Below are positions 1-7,515 of a stretch of DNA of 64,000 nt, piece by piece. The position numbers and the translations under genes are program-made. The stretch is taken from assembly GCA_024229515.1 (NCBI GenBank), contig JAAESI010000112.1, positions 1-64,000 on the forward strand. The letters run 5' to 3'. Origin of the DNA: Pseudomonadota bacterium. GTDB taxonomy: Bacteria; Myxococcota_A; UBA796; UBA9615. The notes beneath the pieces are model-generated. The model did not search any database and was not told the origin of the DNA. It was given only the letters and a program-made list of their open reading frames with translations. Numbering within the stretch: position 1 is the first letter of the stretch; each line of letters begins with the position of its first letter.

Positions 1-292
1 GGTGCTCGTCGGCGCCAGCATGGGCAGGCTCGTACTGGGCGGGGCCATCGGTGAAGTTGTGCTCGTGGGCTATGCCCGCTTCGACGAACAGCTTCATCGT
101 TCGGTAGACGGTCGCATGGCCGACACCCGGGTCCAGCTTCCGCGTGGACCCCAGGAGTTCGTCGATCGCCACGTGCTTGTCGCCGGACAGGAACGCTCGC
201 AAGATCGTCTCGCGCTGGCGGGTGAGCTTCAGGCCCTTCCGGCGCATGTACTCGGTGAGGCGGTCATGGGCTGTCGTGTAGTCCGCGTGCAA
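1..292 (-). CDS. Fur-family transcriptional regulator (3' end cut off by the window)
   Basis: The complement of bases 1-292 reads as the N-terminal 97 residues of a Fur-type metal or peroxide regulator. It has the winged-helix segment with KLTRQRETIL at about residues 22-31, a recognition-helix stretch GHATVYRTMKLF, and the strand AHEHNFTDGPAQYEPA leading into the His-rich hinge before the window ends. Fur proteins are dimeric cytosolic repressors that bind DNA when metallated. The start chosen is a TTG at 292 with GGGAGG just upstream; an ATG at 247 would remove the first helix. It lies downstream of tRNA-Leu in the same orientation, separated by a terminator hairpin. Which subfamily (Fur, Zur, PerR) cannot be told because the metal-binding half is outside the window. 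Confidence 0.88.
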   Translation of the reverse strand, partial: MHADYTTAHDRLTEYMRRKGLKLTRQRETILRAFLSGDKHVAIDELLGSTRKLDPGVGHATVYRTMKLFVEAGIAHEHNFTDGPAQYEPAHAGADEH

Positions 293-370
293 GGCGCCTC
301 CCGCGGCGATTCTAGTGCACCGATCATTGGGCCGCGACCGTGGGGCCGTCGCGACGAGCTCGGGGGCTCA

Positions 371-408
371 GAACGAGAACAGGGAAGCCGGCGATGCCGA
401 CTTCCCTG
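371..408 (-). terminator. Hairpin terminator downstream of tRNA-Leu
   Basis: On the minus strand an 8-bp perfect stem (401-408 with 380-387) plus an inner 4-bp stem is followed by the moderately T-rich tail TTCTCGTTC. It sits just after the encoded CCA of tRNA-Leu and before the fur-like gene, so it probably ends the gap-pgk-tpiA-secG-tRNA transcript. The U-tract is imperfect. Confidence 0.6.
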
Positions 409-418
409 CTCGATCGTC

Positions 419-506
419 TGGTGCGAAAAGGGGGACTCGAACCCCCACGGCCGCAATGGCCACTAGGCCCTCAACCTAGCGTGTCTACCAATTCCACCAC
501 CTTCGC
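419..506 (-). tRNA. tRNA-Leu (anticodon GAG)
   Basis: The complement folds as a class II tRNA. The acceptor stem is GCGAAGG pairing with TTTTCGC (two G-U pairs). The D arm carries the GGTGGAATTGGTAGACAC signature of tRNA-Leu, the anticodon arm CTAGG-TTGAGGG-CCTAG gives anticodon GAG, a variable stem TGGCCATTGCGGCCG follows, and the T arm contains GGTTCGAGTCC. A discriminator A and CCA are encoded (419-422). It is 54 nt downstream of secG in the same orientation and probably shares its transcript. Confidence 0.95.
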
Positions 507-560
507 AATGAACTCAGCGGCGCGGAAGCTAACACCCCGAAGAGGGGTGTGCAACCGCTC

Positions 561-1106
561 CTATTCGCTCGACTCGTCGCCCGCCGGAGCCGGCTCCTCG
601 GCAGGCGCTTCCTCGGCCGGCGCAGCCTCCTCGGCGGGAGCGGCCTCGCCCTCGGCGGGAGCAGCCTCGCCCTCGGCGGGAGCAGCCTCGCCCTCGGCGG
701 GAGCGGCTTCACCCTCGGTGGGGGCCTCCTCGGCCCCGGTCGAGTCCGGCGAAGCATCGGGCTCGACCGACGGCGGCTCCTCGGTGCCGGGCTCATCCGC
801 CTCACCGGCGGCGCCAGGCACGTCGCTGCCAGCCTCCAGGACGATGTCCTCGAGGCCCAGGTCGTTGCCCTCGCCGGAGTTGCTGAACCACGCCAGCGAC
901 AGGCTGGTCGTCATGAACAGCGCCGCGACGACCCCGGTGAGCTTCGTGAGGATCGAGACACTGCCCGTGGCGCCGAAGACGTCCGAGCTGGCCGACGAAC
1001 CACCCATGGCGGCGCCGAAGTCAGCGCCCTTGCCGGGCTGCAGAAGCACCACGAGGATGAGGAAGAAGCACAACGCGATGTGCAGACCAACAACAAAAAC
1101 CGGCAT
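561..1106 (-). CDS. secG: Preprotein translocase subunit SecG with acidic Ala/Pro tail
   Basis: The first 80 residues are SecG: an N-terminal membrane helix (about residues 3-21), the conserved LLQPGKGADFGAAMGG loop, and a second helix (about residues 53-72). SecG is the small auxiliary subunit of the SecYEG protein-conducting channel in the inner membrane. It is 181 residues long, against roughly 75-130 usual. The excess is a C-terminal tail of about 100 residues rich in Glu, Ala and Pro, with four perfect EGEAAPA repeats. It lies 3 nt downstream of tpiA, the last protein gene of the glycolytic operon; tpiA-secG linkage is common in bacteria. The tail should lie on the cytoplasmic or periplasmic face as a disordered extension; its role is unknown. 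Confidence 0.93.
   Translation of the reverse strand: MPVFVVGLHIALCFFLILVVLLQPGKGADFGAAMGGSSASSDVFGATGSVSILTKLTGVVAALFMTTSLSLAWFSNSGEGNDLGLEDIVLEAGSDVPGAAGEADEPGTEEPPSVEPDASPDSTGAEEAPTEGEAAPAEGEAAPAEGEAAPAEGEAAPAEEAAPAEEAPAEEPAPAGDESSE
631..714 (-). repeat. Four 21-bp tandem repeats in the secG tail
   Basis: Four consecutive 21-bp units (631-651, 652-672, 673-693, 694-714) differ by only a few bases and encode EGEAAPA each. The repeat length is a multiple of three, so gain or loss of a unit would keep the reading frame. Confidence 0.9.
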
Positions 1107-1109
1107 CTC

Positions 1110-1871
1110 TTAGCTCTCCTGAAACCGAACGATGGCCTCGAACGAATCGACCTTGAGGGCCGCTCCGCCCACCAGGGCACCATCCACGTCGGGCTGCGTC
1201 ATGATTCCGGCGACGTTCGCCGGCTTGACGCTCCCTCCGTACAAAATCCTCATGGACCGGGCCGCGCCCGCGCTCCATGTGTTCCCGACCCAGGCGCGGA
1301 TGGCCGCGTGGACCTCCTGCGCCTGCTCGGGGCTCGCCACCTTGCCCGTGCCGATCGCCCAGACCGGCTCGTACGCGATGACGACCTTGCCCAGGGCCGA
1401 CTCCGTGAGCCAGCCCAGTCCATCGGCCAACTGGCCCAGGACGATGTCCAGAGTGCGTCCGGACTCACGCTCGTCAAGCGACTCGCCCACGCAGAAGATC
1501 GGCGTCAGACCCGCTCGCAATGCAGCCTTTGCCTTGTTCGCGAGCTGCTCGCCCGCTTCGCCCTCGTAGGCGCGCCGCTCGCTGTGGCCGATGAGCGCCA
1601 TGCCGCAGCCCGCGGACTTGAGCATCTCACCGCTGACGTTGCCGGTGTAGGCGCCCTTGACCTCGGCGTGGAGGTCCTGGCCGCCGACCACCACGTCGGT
1701 GTTGGCGAGCTCGTTCAGGACCGCGGGGATGGCGAGGGAGGTGGGGAACACCGCCACGTCCACGGCCGGCAGATCCAACAGCGCCCCGCGCAGTCCGCGC
1801 GCGAACTCCGCGGCCTCGGCCGGGGTGAGGTTCATCTTCCAGTTGCCTGCCATCAGCGGACGACGCGACAT
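1110..1871 (-). CDS. tpiA: Triosephosphate isomerase
   Basis: A 253-residue TIM-barrel enzyme that interconverts dihydroxyacetone phosphate and glyceraldehyde 3-phosphate in the cytosol. All catalytic residues are visible: K12 in NWKMN, H96 in IGHSERR, and E168 in AYEPVWAIGTG, the latter preceding the phosphate-gripping loop; the phosphate-binding LYGGSVKP follows near residue 208. Length is normal for the family. It is 2 nt downstream of pgk and 3 nt upstream of secG, so it is in the middle of a gap-pgk-tpiA-secG operon. Confidence 0.98.
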   Translation of the reverse strand: MSRRPLMAGNWKMNLTPAEAAEFARGLRGALLDLPAVDVAVFPTSLAIPAVLNELANTDVVVGGQDLHAEVKGAYTGNVSGEMLKSAGCGMALIGHSERRAYEGEAGEQLANKAKAALRAGLTPIFCVGESLDERESGRTLDIVLGQLADGLGWLTESALGKVVIAYEPVWAIGTGKVASPEQAQEVHAAIRAWVGNTWSAGAARSMRILYGGSVKPANVAGIMTQPDVDGALVGGAALKVDSFEAIVRFQES

Positions 1872-1873
1872 GA

Positions 1874-3061
1874 CTAGCTCTCCCTCAGCGCGGCGATGCC
1901 GGGGAGGTCCTTGCCCTCGAGGAATTCGAGGCTGGCCCCCCCACCCGTGCTGACGTGCGACACCTCGTCACCGAGGTTGAACTTGGCGATGGCCGCGGCC
2001 GAGTCGCCGCCACCGACGACGGAGAAGGCTCGGCTGCGCGCGAGTGCCCGCGCGACCGCGGCGGTGCCACCGCTGAAGGCTTCCTTCTCGAACACGCCCA
2101 TCGGGCCGTTCCAGACGACCGTCTTGGCGGTGACCAGCTCCAGCGCGTACCGCTCGGCGGTGTCCGGTCCGATGTCCAGCCCCATCCAGCCGGGCTCCAG
2201 GTCGCTGGTGACCTTGCTGCCCTCTTCGTCATCGAAGGACTGGCTGACCACGTGGTCGGTGGGGAGCCGGATGGCCGTGCCGAGGCTGTTGGCCTGGGCC
2301 AGCAGCTTCTTGGCGAGCCAGACCTTGTCGTCTTCGACGAGGCTGCTGCCGGTGGGGATGTCCTTCGCCTTGAGGAAGGTGTAGGCCATCGCGCCACCGA
2401 TCATGAGCACGTCCACTCGCTTCAGCAGCGAGTCGATGACGCCCATCTTGTCCGACACCTTGGCGCCGCCGAGGACCGCCACGAAGGGCCTGGCCGGCGA
2501 CGACATCAGCGCCCCCAGCTTGCTCAGCTCGTTCTGCACGAGGAAGCCGGCGGCCCGACGTCCCTCGAACATCCCCGGGAGCACGGACACCGACGCGTGA
2601 GCGCGGTGCATCGCCCCGAAGGCGTCGTTGACGTACAGGTCGCCGAGCTCCGCGAGCTTGCCCGCGAAGGTCTCGTCCCCGGCCTTCTCACCCTCGTGGA
2701 AGCGAAGGTTCTCCAGCAGGAGGATGTCGCCCTCGTTCAGGTTGGAGACCAGCTTGCGCGGCCCCCACCCGACGCAGTCGTCGGTGTGCAGCACGTTCCG
2801 CTCGAGCAGCCCGGCCAACAGCGAGCCCGCGGGGCGGGTGCTGAACGCCGGATCGGGCTTGCCCTTGGGCCGGCCCAGGTGGCTCATCAGGATGACCTTC
2901 GCGCCCCGTTCAGCGAGGTGCTTGATCGTCGGGATCGCCGCCCGCACGCGGGTGTCGTCCGTGGCGTTGCCGTGCTCGTCCAGGGGGACGTTGAAGTCCA
3001 CCCGGACAAGCACCCGCTTGCCTTCGACGTCGAGCTCATCGACCGATCGGATCTGCGACAT
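1874..3061 (-). CDS. pgk: Phosphoglycerate kinase
   Basis: A 395-residue two-domain kinase that makes ATP and 3-phosphoglycerate from 1,3-bisphosphoglycerate. The N-terminal substrate domain shows RVLVRVDFNVPLD near residues 16-28 and ILMSHLGRPKG near residue 57. The C-terminal domain carries the nucleotide-binding WNGPMGVFE and the glycine-rich VVGGGDSAAAI. Length matches bacterial PGK. It follows gap by 15 nt and precedes tpiA by 2 nt, giving the classical lower-glycolysis operon order. Confidence 0.98.
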   Translation of the reverse strand: MSQIRSVDELDVEGKRVLVRVDFNVPLDEHGNATDDTRVRAAIPTIKHLAERGAKVILMSHLGRPKGKPDPAFSTRPAGSLLAGLLERNVLHTDDCVGWGPRKLVSNLNEGDILLLENLRFHEGEKAGDETFAGKLAELGDLYVNDAFGAMHRAHASVSVLPGMFEGRRAAGFLVQNELSKLGALMSSPARPFVAVLGGAKVSDKMGVIDSLLKRVDVLMIGGAMAYTFLKAKDIPTGSSLVEDDKVWLAKKLLAQANSLGTAIRLPTDHVVSQSFDDEEGSKVTSDLEPGWMGLDIGPDTAERYALELVTAKTVVWNGPMGVFEKEAFSGGTAAVARALARSRAFSVVGGGDSAAAIAKFNLGDEVSHVSTGGGASLEFLEGKDLPGIAALRES

Positions 3062-3076
3062 GGTCAGGTTCCTGCC

Positions 3077-4075
3077 CTACCCCGCGACGAGGCGGGCGAG
3101 GTCCGCCATGCGGTTGGAGAAGCCCCACTCGTTGTCGTACCAGGACAGCACCTTGAGCAGGCTGCCGCCGGCCACCGAGGTGGAGAGACCGTCGACGATC
3201 GAGCTCTGCGGGTTGCCCACGTAGTCCGAGCTGACGAGGGGATCCATGGAGAAGCCGAGGATGCCGTCCAGCGCGCCGTCCGCGGCCGCGCCGAGCGCTC
3301 CGTTGACCTCGTCGACGGTGACGTCCCTGCCCAGCTGCACCGTCAGGTCGACCAGCGACACGTTCGGCGTGGGCACGCGGATGGCCATGCCGTTGAGCTT
3401 GCCGGTCAGCTGGGGCAGCACGAGGGAGACCGCCTTCGCGGCTCCGGTCGACGTCGGCAGCATGTTCATGGCCGCCGCACGGGCCCGGCGCGGGTCCTTG
3501 TGGAACCGGTCGAGGATGTTCTGGTCGTTGGTGTAGCTGTGGACGGTGGTCATCAACCCGTGGTTGATGCCGAAGTTGTCGTCCAGGACCTTGGCCACCG
3601 GCGCGAGGCAGTTGGTGGTGCAGGAAGCGTTGCTGATGATGTGGTGGCTCGACGGGTCGTAGGACGAGCTGTTCACGCCCATTACGATCGTCGCGTCCGG
3701 GTCCTTGGCAGGAGCCGAGATCAGCACCTTCTTGGCGCCCGCGGTGAGGTGCTTGGTGGCGCCGGGGCGGTCCCGGAAGATGCCCGTGCACTCCATCACC
3801 AGGTCCGCGCCGCGCTCGCCCCAGGGGATGTCCTCGGGGTTGCGGTGCTGGGAGCACGTGATGTGCTGGCCCATCGCCGTGATGCTGGTCTCCGTCGCCT
3901 CGACGTCGTAGTCCACGTTGCCGTGCACGGAGTCGTACTTCAGGAGGGGGGCCAACTGGACAGGGCTGCCCAGGTCGTTGATGTGAACGATCTCGATGTC
4001 GTCCGCCGCGAGAAGGACGCGGAGGACACACTTGCCGATGCGGCCGAAGCCGTTGATGCCGACACGGATGGTCAT
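3077..4075 (-). CDS. gap: Glyceraldehyde-3-phosphate dehydrogenase (type I)
   Basis: A 332-residue NAD-dependent phosphorylating GAPDH. The Rossmann start VGINGFGRIG is at residues 5-14, INDLG near residue 32 fits NAD preference, the catalytic cysteine is C152 in SNASCTTNC, and the base is H179 in TTVHSYT. The reading frame is open further upstream, but the ATG at 4075 gives the family N-terminus. It is the first gene of the gap-pgk-tpiA-secG operon and is transcribed away from the FAD dehydrogenase gene, with 112 bp between the two starts. Confidence 0.98.
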   Translation of the reverse strand: MTIRVGINGFGRIGKCVLRVLLAADDIEIVHINDLGSPVQLAPLLKYDSVHGNVDYDVEATETSITAMGQHITCSQHRNPEDIPWGERGADLVMECTGIFRDRPGATKHLTAGAKKVLISAPAKDPDATIVMGVNSSSYDPSSHHIISNASCTTNCLAPVAKVLDDNFGINHGLMTTVHSYTNDQNILDRFHKDPRRARAAAMNMLPTSTGAAKAVSLVLPQLTGKLNGMAIRVPTPNVSLVDLTVQLGRDVTVDEVNGALGAAADGALDGILGFSMDPLVSSDYVGNPQSSIVDGLSTSVAGGSLLKVLSWYDNEWGFSNRMADLARLVAG

Positions 4076-4141
4076 GTTCGGTGAAGTCCGGGAAGGGGTT
4101 ACGAGTCGCACCAGGGCTACACGCCCGCGCGCGAGGCGCGG

Positions 4142-4170
4142 AAGGTAGATCACAGGCCCCAGTAGATCAA
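4142..4170 (-). promoter_or_regulatory. Candidate sigma-70 promoter for the gap operon
   Basis: On the minus strand TTGATC (4165-4170) and TACCTT (4142-4147) are separated by 17 bp, which would start transcription near 4136 and leave about 60 nt of leader before the gap ATG. Only moderate matches to the -35 and -10 consensus, so this is a candidate. Confidence 0.35.
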
Positions 4171-4187
4171 GATAAGGTCCCCCCGTC

Positions 4188-5843
4188 GTGCGATACCGCA
4201 TCACCGGTCTGGCCCTCGACCCGCCCTCGGTCGAGGATCCTCATCAGCTCGCGGCGGTCCTCGCCCGCATCCTCGGGGTGGCCTCCACGGAGATCCACGA
4301 ACCGACCGTGGTGAAGCACTCGCTGGATGCGCGCAGGCGCCCCGCACGTCATATCTGGTCCATCGAGGTCGACCTCGACAACGACGCCGAGCCTCGGCCG
4401 CGACCCCCTCGGGGGGCCAACATCCGGCTGCTGGACGAGGGCGCGCCGCCCGCCGCGCTCCGCGCCAAGGGGGTGCTGGAAGAGGCGCCCTCGATTCGAA
4501 AACTTCCGGCCGGGTTTGAGCCGATCATCGTCGGTGCCGGGCCGGCCGGGCTGTTCGCGGCGTTGGCGCTGGGTCGGCTCGGGGCCGCTCCGCTGGTGCT
4601 CGAGCGCGGTCCCCGCCTGGAGCGTCGCAACGAGGACGTCGAGGCCTTCTGGGAGGAGGGCGAGCTGACCGAGGACAGCGGTGTGATGTTCGGCGAGGGC
4701 GGGGCCGGCGTGTACTCCGACGGCAAGATCTACACCCGCACCCGGAACCCCGCGGTCAGCAGCGTGCTCAAGGAGTTGGTCGAGCTGGGGGCCTCCCCCC
4801 GCATCCTCGTCGAGGCCCGCCCCCACATCGGCCGAGACCTCCTCCAGGACATCCAGCTCAACTTCCGCGACGAGCTCGAGGACCTGGGGGTCGAGGTCCG
4901 CTTCGGCGCCCGCGTCGAGGCTCTGCTCCGCGAGGGCGACCGCATCATCGGCGTACGCCTCGCCGGCGGAGAGGAGATCCGGCGCGGTCCGGTGATGATG
5001 GCGACCGGTCACAGCGCCCGGGACAGCTTCGTCGCCATGCGGGACGCCGGGGTCCCCCTGGAGGCCTGGAGCTCGGCGATCGGGCTTCGCATCGAGCACC
5101 CGCAGGTGTTCGTCGACCGCGCCCAGTACAAGATGGCCGAGCCTCGGCTCCGCGGGCTCCCCCCGGCCGACTACCACCTCGCCTGGCACGGCGGCGGCGG
5201 GCGCGGCTCCTACACTTTCTGCATGTGCCCCGGCGGCACGATCATCGGCGCCTCCAACCTCCCCGGGCAGCTGTTCCTCAACGGCATGTCCGACGGCGCC
5301 CGGTCCGGCGAGTTCGCCAACGCCGGCGTGGTCGTGCAGGTGCGGGCCGCGGACTACGCCCCCTACGGACCCCCGGACGACCCGCTCATCGGGTTCAAGT
5401 TCCAGGACGTGTGGGAGAGCAAGGCGTTCGAGCTCGGCGGGGGCGGCTTCGTGGCCCCGGCGCAGCGGGTGGAGGACTTCCTCGACGACCGCATCAGCCG
5501 CGGCGACCTGCGCACCTCCTACCGGCCCGGCGTTCGTCCCGCCGACCTCCGTCAGTGCTTGCCGGAGTACGTGTCCGACGCGCTGGCGCAGGCGCTGCAC
5601 GCCTTCGGCCGCCGGATCCAGGGCTTCGACGGCAAGCTCGGCACCCTGCTCGGGGTCGAGACCCGCACCTCATCGCCGGTCCGCGTCCTTCGGGACGACG
5701 AGTGCCGCGCGTTCGGGGTGAAGGGGTTCTATCCGGTGGGCGAAGGAGCGGGCTACGCCGGCGGCATCGTCAGCGCCGCCGTCGACGGCATCCGCGCCGC
5801 GGAGCTGATGGTCGAGCACGCCAGCGCGCGCCTCGTCCCCTAG
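4188..5843 (+). CDS. FAD-dependent dehydrogenase (COG2509-like), function unknown
   Basis: A 551-residue flavoprotein of the uncharacterised NAD(P)/FAD-dependent dehydrogenase group. After an N-terminal alpha/beta domain of about 105 residues it has the FAD-binding motif GAGPAG (116-121) with LVLERG at the end of the second strand, then the family block EDSGVMFGEGGAGVYSDGK. Later come ATGHSARD, YTFCMCPGG and a C-terminal FAD-contacting GEGAGYAGGI. Proteins of this group often sit alone and their substrates are not known. The GTG at 4188 is used because it directly precedes the conserved N-terminal domain and no better start is visible. The 3' end overlaps the convergent hydrolase gene by 4 bp. 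Confidence 0.85.
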   Translation: MRYRITGLALDPPSVEDPHQLAAVLARILGVASTEIHEPTVVKHSLDARRRPARHIWSIEVDLDNDAEPRPRPPRGANIRLLDEGAPPAALRAKGVLEEAPSIRKLPAGFEPIIVGAGPAGLFAALALGRLGAAPLVLERGPRLERRNEDVEAFWEEGELTEDSGVMFGEGGAGVYSDGKIYTRTRNPAVSSVLKELVELGASPRILVEARPHIGRDLLQDIQLNFRDELEDLGVEVRFGARVEALLREGDRIIGVRLAGGEEIRRGPVMMATGHSARDSFVAMRDAGVPLEAWSSAIGLRIEHPQVFVDRAQYKMAEPRLRGLPPADYHLAWHGGGGRGSYTFCMCPGGTIIGASNLPGQLFLNGMSDGARSGEFANAGVVVQVRAADYAPYGPPDDPLIGFKFQDVWESKAFELGGGGFVAPAQRVEDFLDDRISRGDLRTSYRPGVRPADLRQCLPEYVSDALAQALHAFGRRIQGFDGKLGTLLGVETRTSSPVRVLRDDECRAFGVKGFYPVGEGAGYAGGIVSAAVDGIRAAELMVEHASARLVP

Positions 5844-6922
5844 TCCTCGCAGCGCTCCTTGAGCCAGTGGCCGATGTAGGGCCAGACGTACTCCGGCGCC
5901 TTGCTCCCCATGACGATGTCGAGGTGGCCCCAGTGGACCTCCTCGCGCACCGGGCTGAACAGCTTGTACGTCTTGTCGCGTGAGGCGCTGAGGTCGTAGG
6001 CCGGGCGCGCGTCCTCCGGCGGCAGCAGCTTGTCCTTGTCCGCCGCGATCACCAGCAGGGGGAGGTTCAGCGCCGCGAACGCCTCTTCGTAGTTCTCCCC
6101 CAGCTCGCCCTTGAACTGGCCTTCGGTGGCCCATCGCATCATCGTCAGGAGGATGTTCAGGCCGGTCCAGTCGAAGCCGCGTACGAGCCGCTCCTGGACC
6201 ACGTGGGGCTCGGTCGATCCGGGCACCCAGCCGGCCATGGGGAAGGACCAGCTGAGGTCCTCGGCCTGCTGCCACCAATCCGCGATGACCCGGCCCAGGA
6301 AGGTGGTGCGGATGCCCGCCCCGACCCGGCGCACCAGCGGCTCGAACCGGCCGATCGTCTCGAGGAACTCCGCCAGCCGGCGGGTCATCGGGTTGCTGCC
6401 GAACTTGAACAGGCCCGCGATGGTCACGATGCCGGCGATTCGCTCGGGGACCCGCGGCGCCAGCGCGTAGCAGACCGCCCCGCCGAGGCTGTGGCCGATG
6501 ATGAAGACCTTCTCCTGGCCGGCGTACGGGGCGACCGCCTCCACCACCGACGCCGCGTCGAGCACGTAGTCGTCGAAGGAGCGCGCTGGAGGGGTGCCGT
6601 AGTCGCGGGAGCGGCCGTGGCCGGTGAGCTCGAGGTTGAAGACGTCGAGGCCCTGATCGGCGAGGTAGTTCACGAACGACCGGCTGCTCAGGTGCCAGGA
6701 GTACCGGTTCTGGGCGAATCCGTGAACCAGGAGCACGGCGCCGCGGCGGTCGATGTCGTCCCGGTACTTCCGCACCATCGCGAGGGTGCGACCGGAGGCC
6801 GCTTCAGCGCGGAGAATCTCCTTGCCGAACTGCCCGAAGTGCTCGCGGTCGATCGCCTGATCCACCCGAGTTCGCTGGACGAGGTCCAAGCGCGCGGGTT
6901 CCACTCCGGTTTGAACGGTCAT
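5840..6922 (-). CDS. Alpha/beta hydrolase (lipase/esterase-like)
   Basis: A 360-residue alpha/beta-hydrolase. The oxyanion-hole strand VLLVHGFAQNRYSW is near residues 64-77, the nucleophile elbow GHSLGG is near residue 142, an acidic residue lies in LLVIAADKDKLLPP, and the catalytic His is in EEVHWGHLDIVMG near the C-terminus. The loop FNLELTGHGRSRDYG and the C-terminal WPYIGHWL resemble the lipase/polyhydroxyalkanoate-synthase-like group, suggesting a lipid or ester substrate. No signal peptide, so cytosolic. It converges on the FAD dehydrogenase with a 4-bp overlap. Substrate is not determinable from sequence. Confidence 0.85.
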   Translation of the reverse strand: MTVQTGVEPARLDLVQRTRVDQAIDREHFGQFGKEILRAEAASGRTLAMVRKYRDDIDRRGAVLLVHGFAQNRYSWHLSSRSFVNYLADQGLDVFNLELTGHGRSRDYGTPPARSFDDYVLDAASVVEAVAPYAGQEKVFIIGHSLGGAVCYALAPRVPERIAGIVTIAGLFKFGSNPMTRRLAEFLETIGRFEPLVRRVGAGIRTTFLGRVIADWWQQAEDLSWSFPMAGWVPGSTEPHVVQERLVRGFDWTGLNILLTMMRWATEGQFKGELGENYEEAFAALNLPLLVIAADKDKLLPPEDARPAYDLSASRDKTYKLFSPVREEVHWGHLDIVMGSKAPEYVWPYIGHWLKERCED

Positions 6923-7047
6923 TCGGCCGCATTCTGACGGATCCAGCGCTCCTGCTCTACCGCACCCCCCAGGGTCACCGTGATCAGGACATCGACCTCA
7001 ACGACGAACAGCCATGACGCTTGCGTGCGCATGGCTGCACTTTAACT

Positions 7048-7066
7048 GGGCTTCTGAGGGAAGCCC
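7048..7066 (-). terminator. Small hairpin after the basic peptide gene
   Basis: A perfect 7-bp stem, GGGCTTC pairing with GAAGCCC around a 5-nt loop, lies 18 nt past the stop codon of the 40-codon basic gene. The following minus-strand bases AGTTAAAG are only weakly U-rich, so termination is uncertain. Confidence 0.35.
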
Positions 7067-7083
7067 TCAGGACACGCTGGTGC

Positions 7084-7206
7084 CTAGGCTGAGACCCGGG
7101 CGCGCACGCGGCGCTGCTTGGCCTTGAGCTTGGCCTTCAAGCGGTTGGTCTTGCCGCGCTTCCGCGGGGACTTAGTCTTGCTCTTGCTGATCTGACGCTT
7201 GGCCAT
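7084..7206 (-). CDS. 40-residue highly basic peptide, possibly ribosome- or nucleic-acid-associated
   Basis: A 41-codon frame starts at ATG 7206 and ends at TAG 7084-7086. The translation begins MAKRQISKSKTKSPRKRGKT and continues with a Lys/Arg-rich second half ending VRARVSA. About 40 percent of residues are Lys or Arg and there are no acidic residues, aromatic residues or cysteines. The ribosome binding site AAGGAGG (7213-7219) is nearly perfect, and a good promoter lies upstream, so it is likely well expressed. The composition resembles small ribosomal proteins or RNA chaperones, but it does not match bL34, bTHX or bS22 by eye. No annotated family can be named. Confidence 0.72.
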   Translation of the reverse strand: MAKRQISKSKTKSPRKRGKTNRLKAKLKAKQRRVRARVSA

Positions 7207-7250
7207 GGCTACCTCCTTACTCCCGAGCCCGAACAGCACGGAAGCGGCGG

Positions 7251-7279
7251 ACCTTATGGCGGGCCCCGGAGGGCGTCAA
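7251..7279 (-). promoter_or_regulatory. Sigma-70 promoter of the basic peptide gene
   Basis: Minus-strand TTGACG (7274-7279) and TAAGGT (7251-7256) are spaced by exactly 17 bp. Transcription would start near 7245, leaving a leader of about 38 nt that contains the strong AAGGAGG. Confidence 0.55.
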
Positions 7280-7447
7280 GCACTGAACGATCAATTTTTC
7301 CACGGGTCGAAATCGACGTACGGAACGGGGTTTTCCCCCTTGGGCTGTGGACAACTCTGGGGAAACGGTGGGGTTGAACAGGGTCAAAGCCCCGGGCGGA
7401 CTGAGAAAAGTCCGGATTGCCCCGATTTCGTGCATTTGGAGCACGCA

Positions 7448-7476
7448 TTGCCCGATCGGTGACCGGCCGGTAGGCT
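7448..7476 (+). promoter_or_regulatory. Candidate promoter of the tetR-acyl-CoA dehydrogenase operon
   Basis: TTGCCC (7448-7453) and TAGGCT (7471-7476) are separated by 17 bp. The predicted start near 7483 abuts the operator palindrome, a layout that allows repression by the adjacent TetR protein. Confidence 0.4.
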
Positions 7477-7484
7477 CGCGCCCT

Positions 7485-7500
7485 GATTGACCGGTCAATC
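7485..7500. promoter_or_regulatory. TetR operator: perfect 16-bp palindrome
   Basis: GATTGACCGGTCAATC is a perfect inverted repeat with no spacer, 15 bp upstream of the TetR start codon and overlapping the predicted transcription start. Such sites bind TetR-family dimers; autoregulation and control of the two downstream acyl-CoA dehydrogenases is the likely role. Confidence 0.75.
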
Positions 7501-7515
7501 AAGGGGTTACAAGCG

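Larger units (their letters stand above)
7207..7515. other. 309-bp divergent intergenic region
   Basis: This is the longest stretch without a gene. It holds the promoter of the basic peptide gene (7251-7279), an AT-richer patch with ATCAATTTTTCCACGG (7290-7305), a TGTGGACAA element (7346-7354) that is one mismatch from the DnaA box on the opposite strand, and the promoter and operator of the TetR gene (7448-7500). No additional coding frame or RNA gene was recognised. Confidence 0.6.

Noticed and set aside
4167..5600. A 477-codon minus-strand frame opposite the FAD dehydrogenase
   Set aside because: No recognisable domain, and the plus-strand protein has FAD-binding motifs throughout.
7280..7400. 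Chromosomal replication origin
   Set aside because: Only one good DnaA-box-like element and no dnaA, dnaN, rpmH or gidA nearby.
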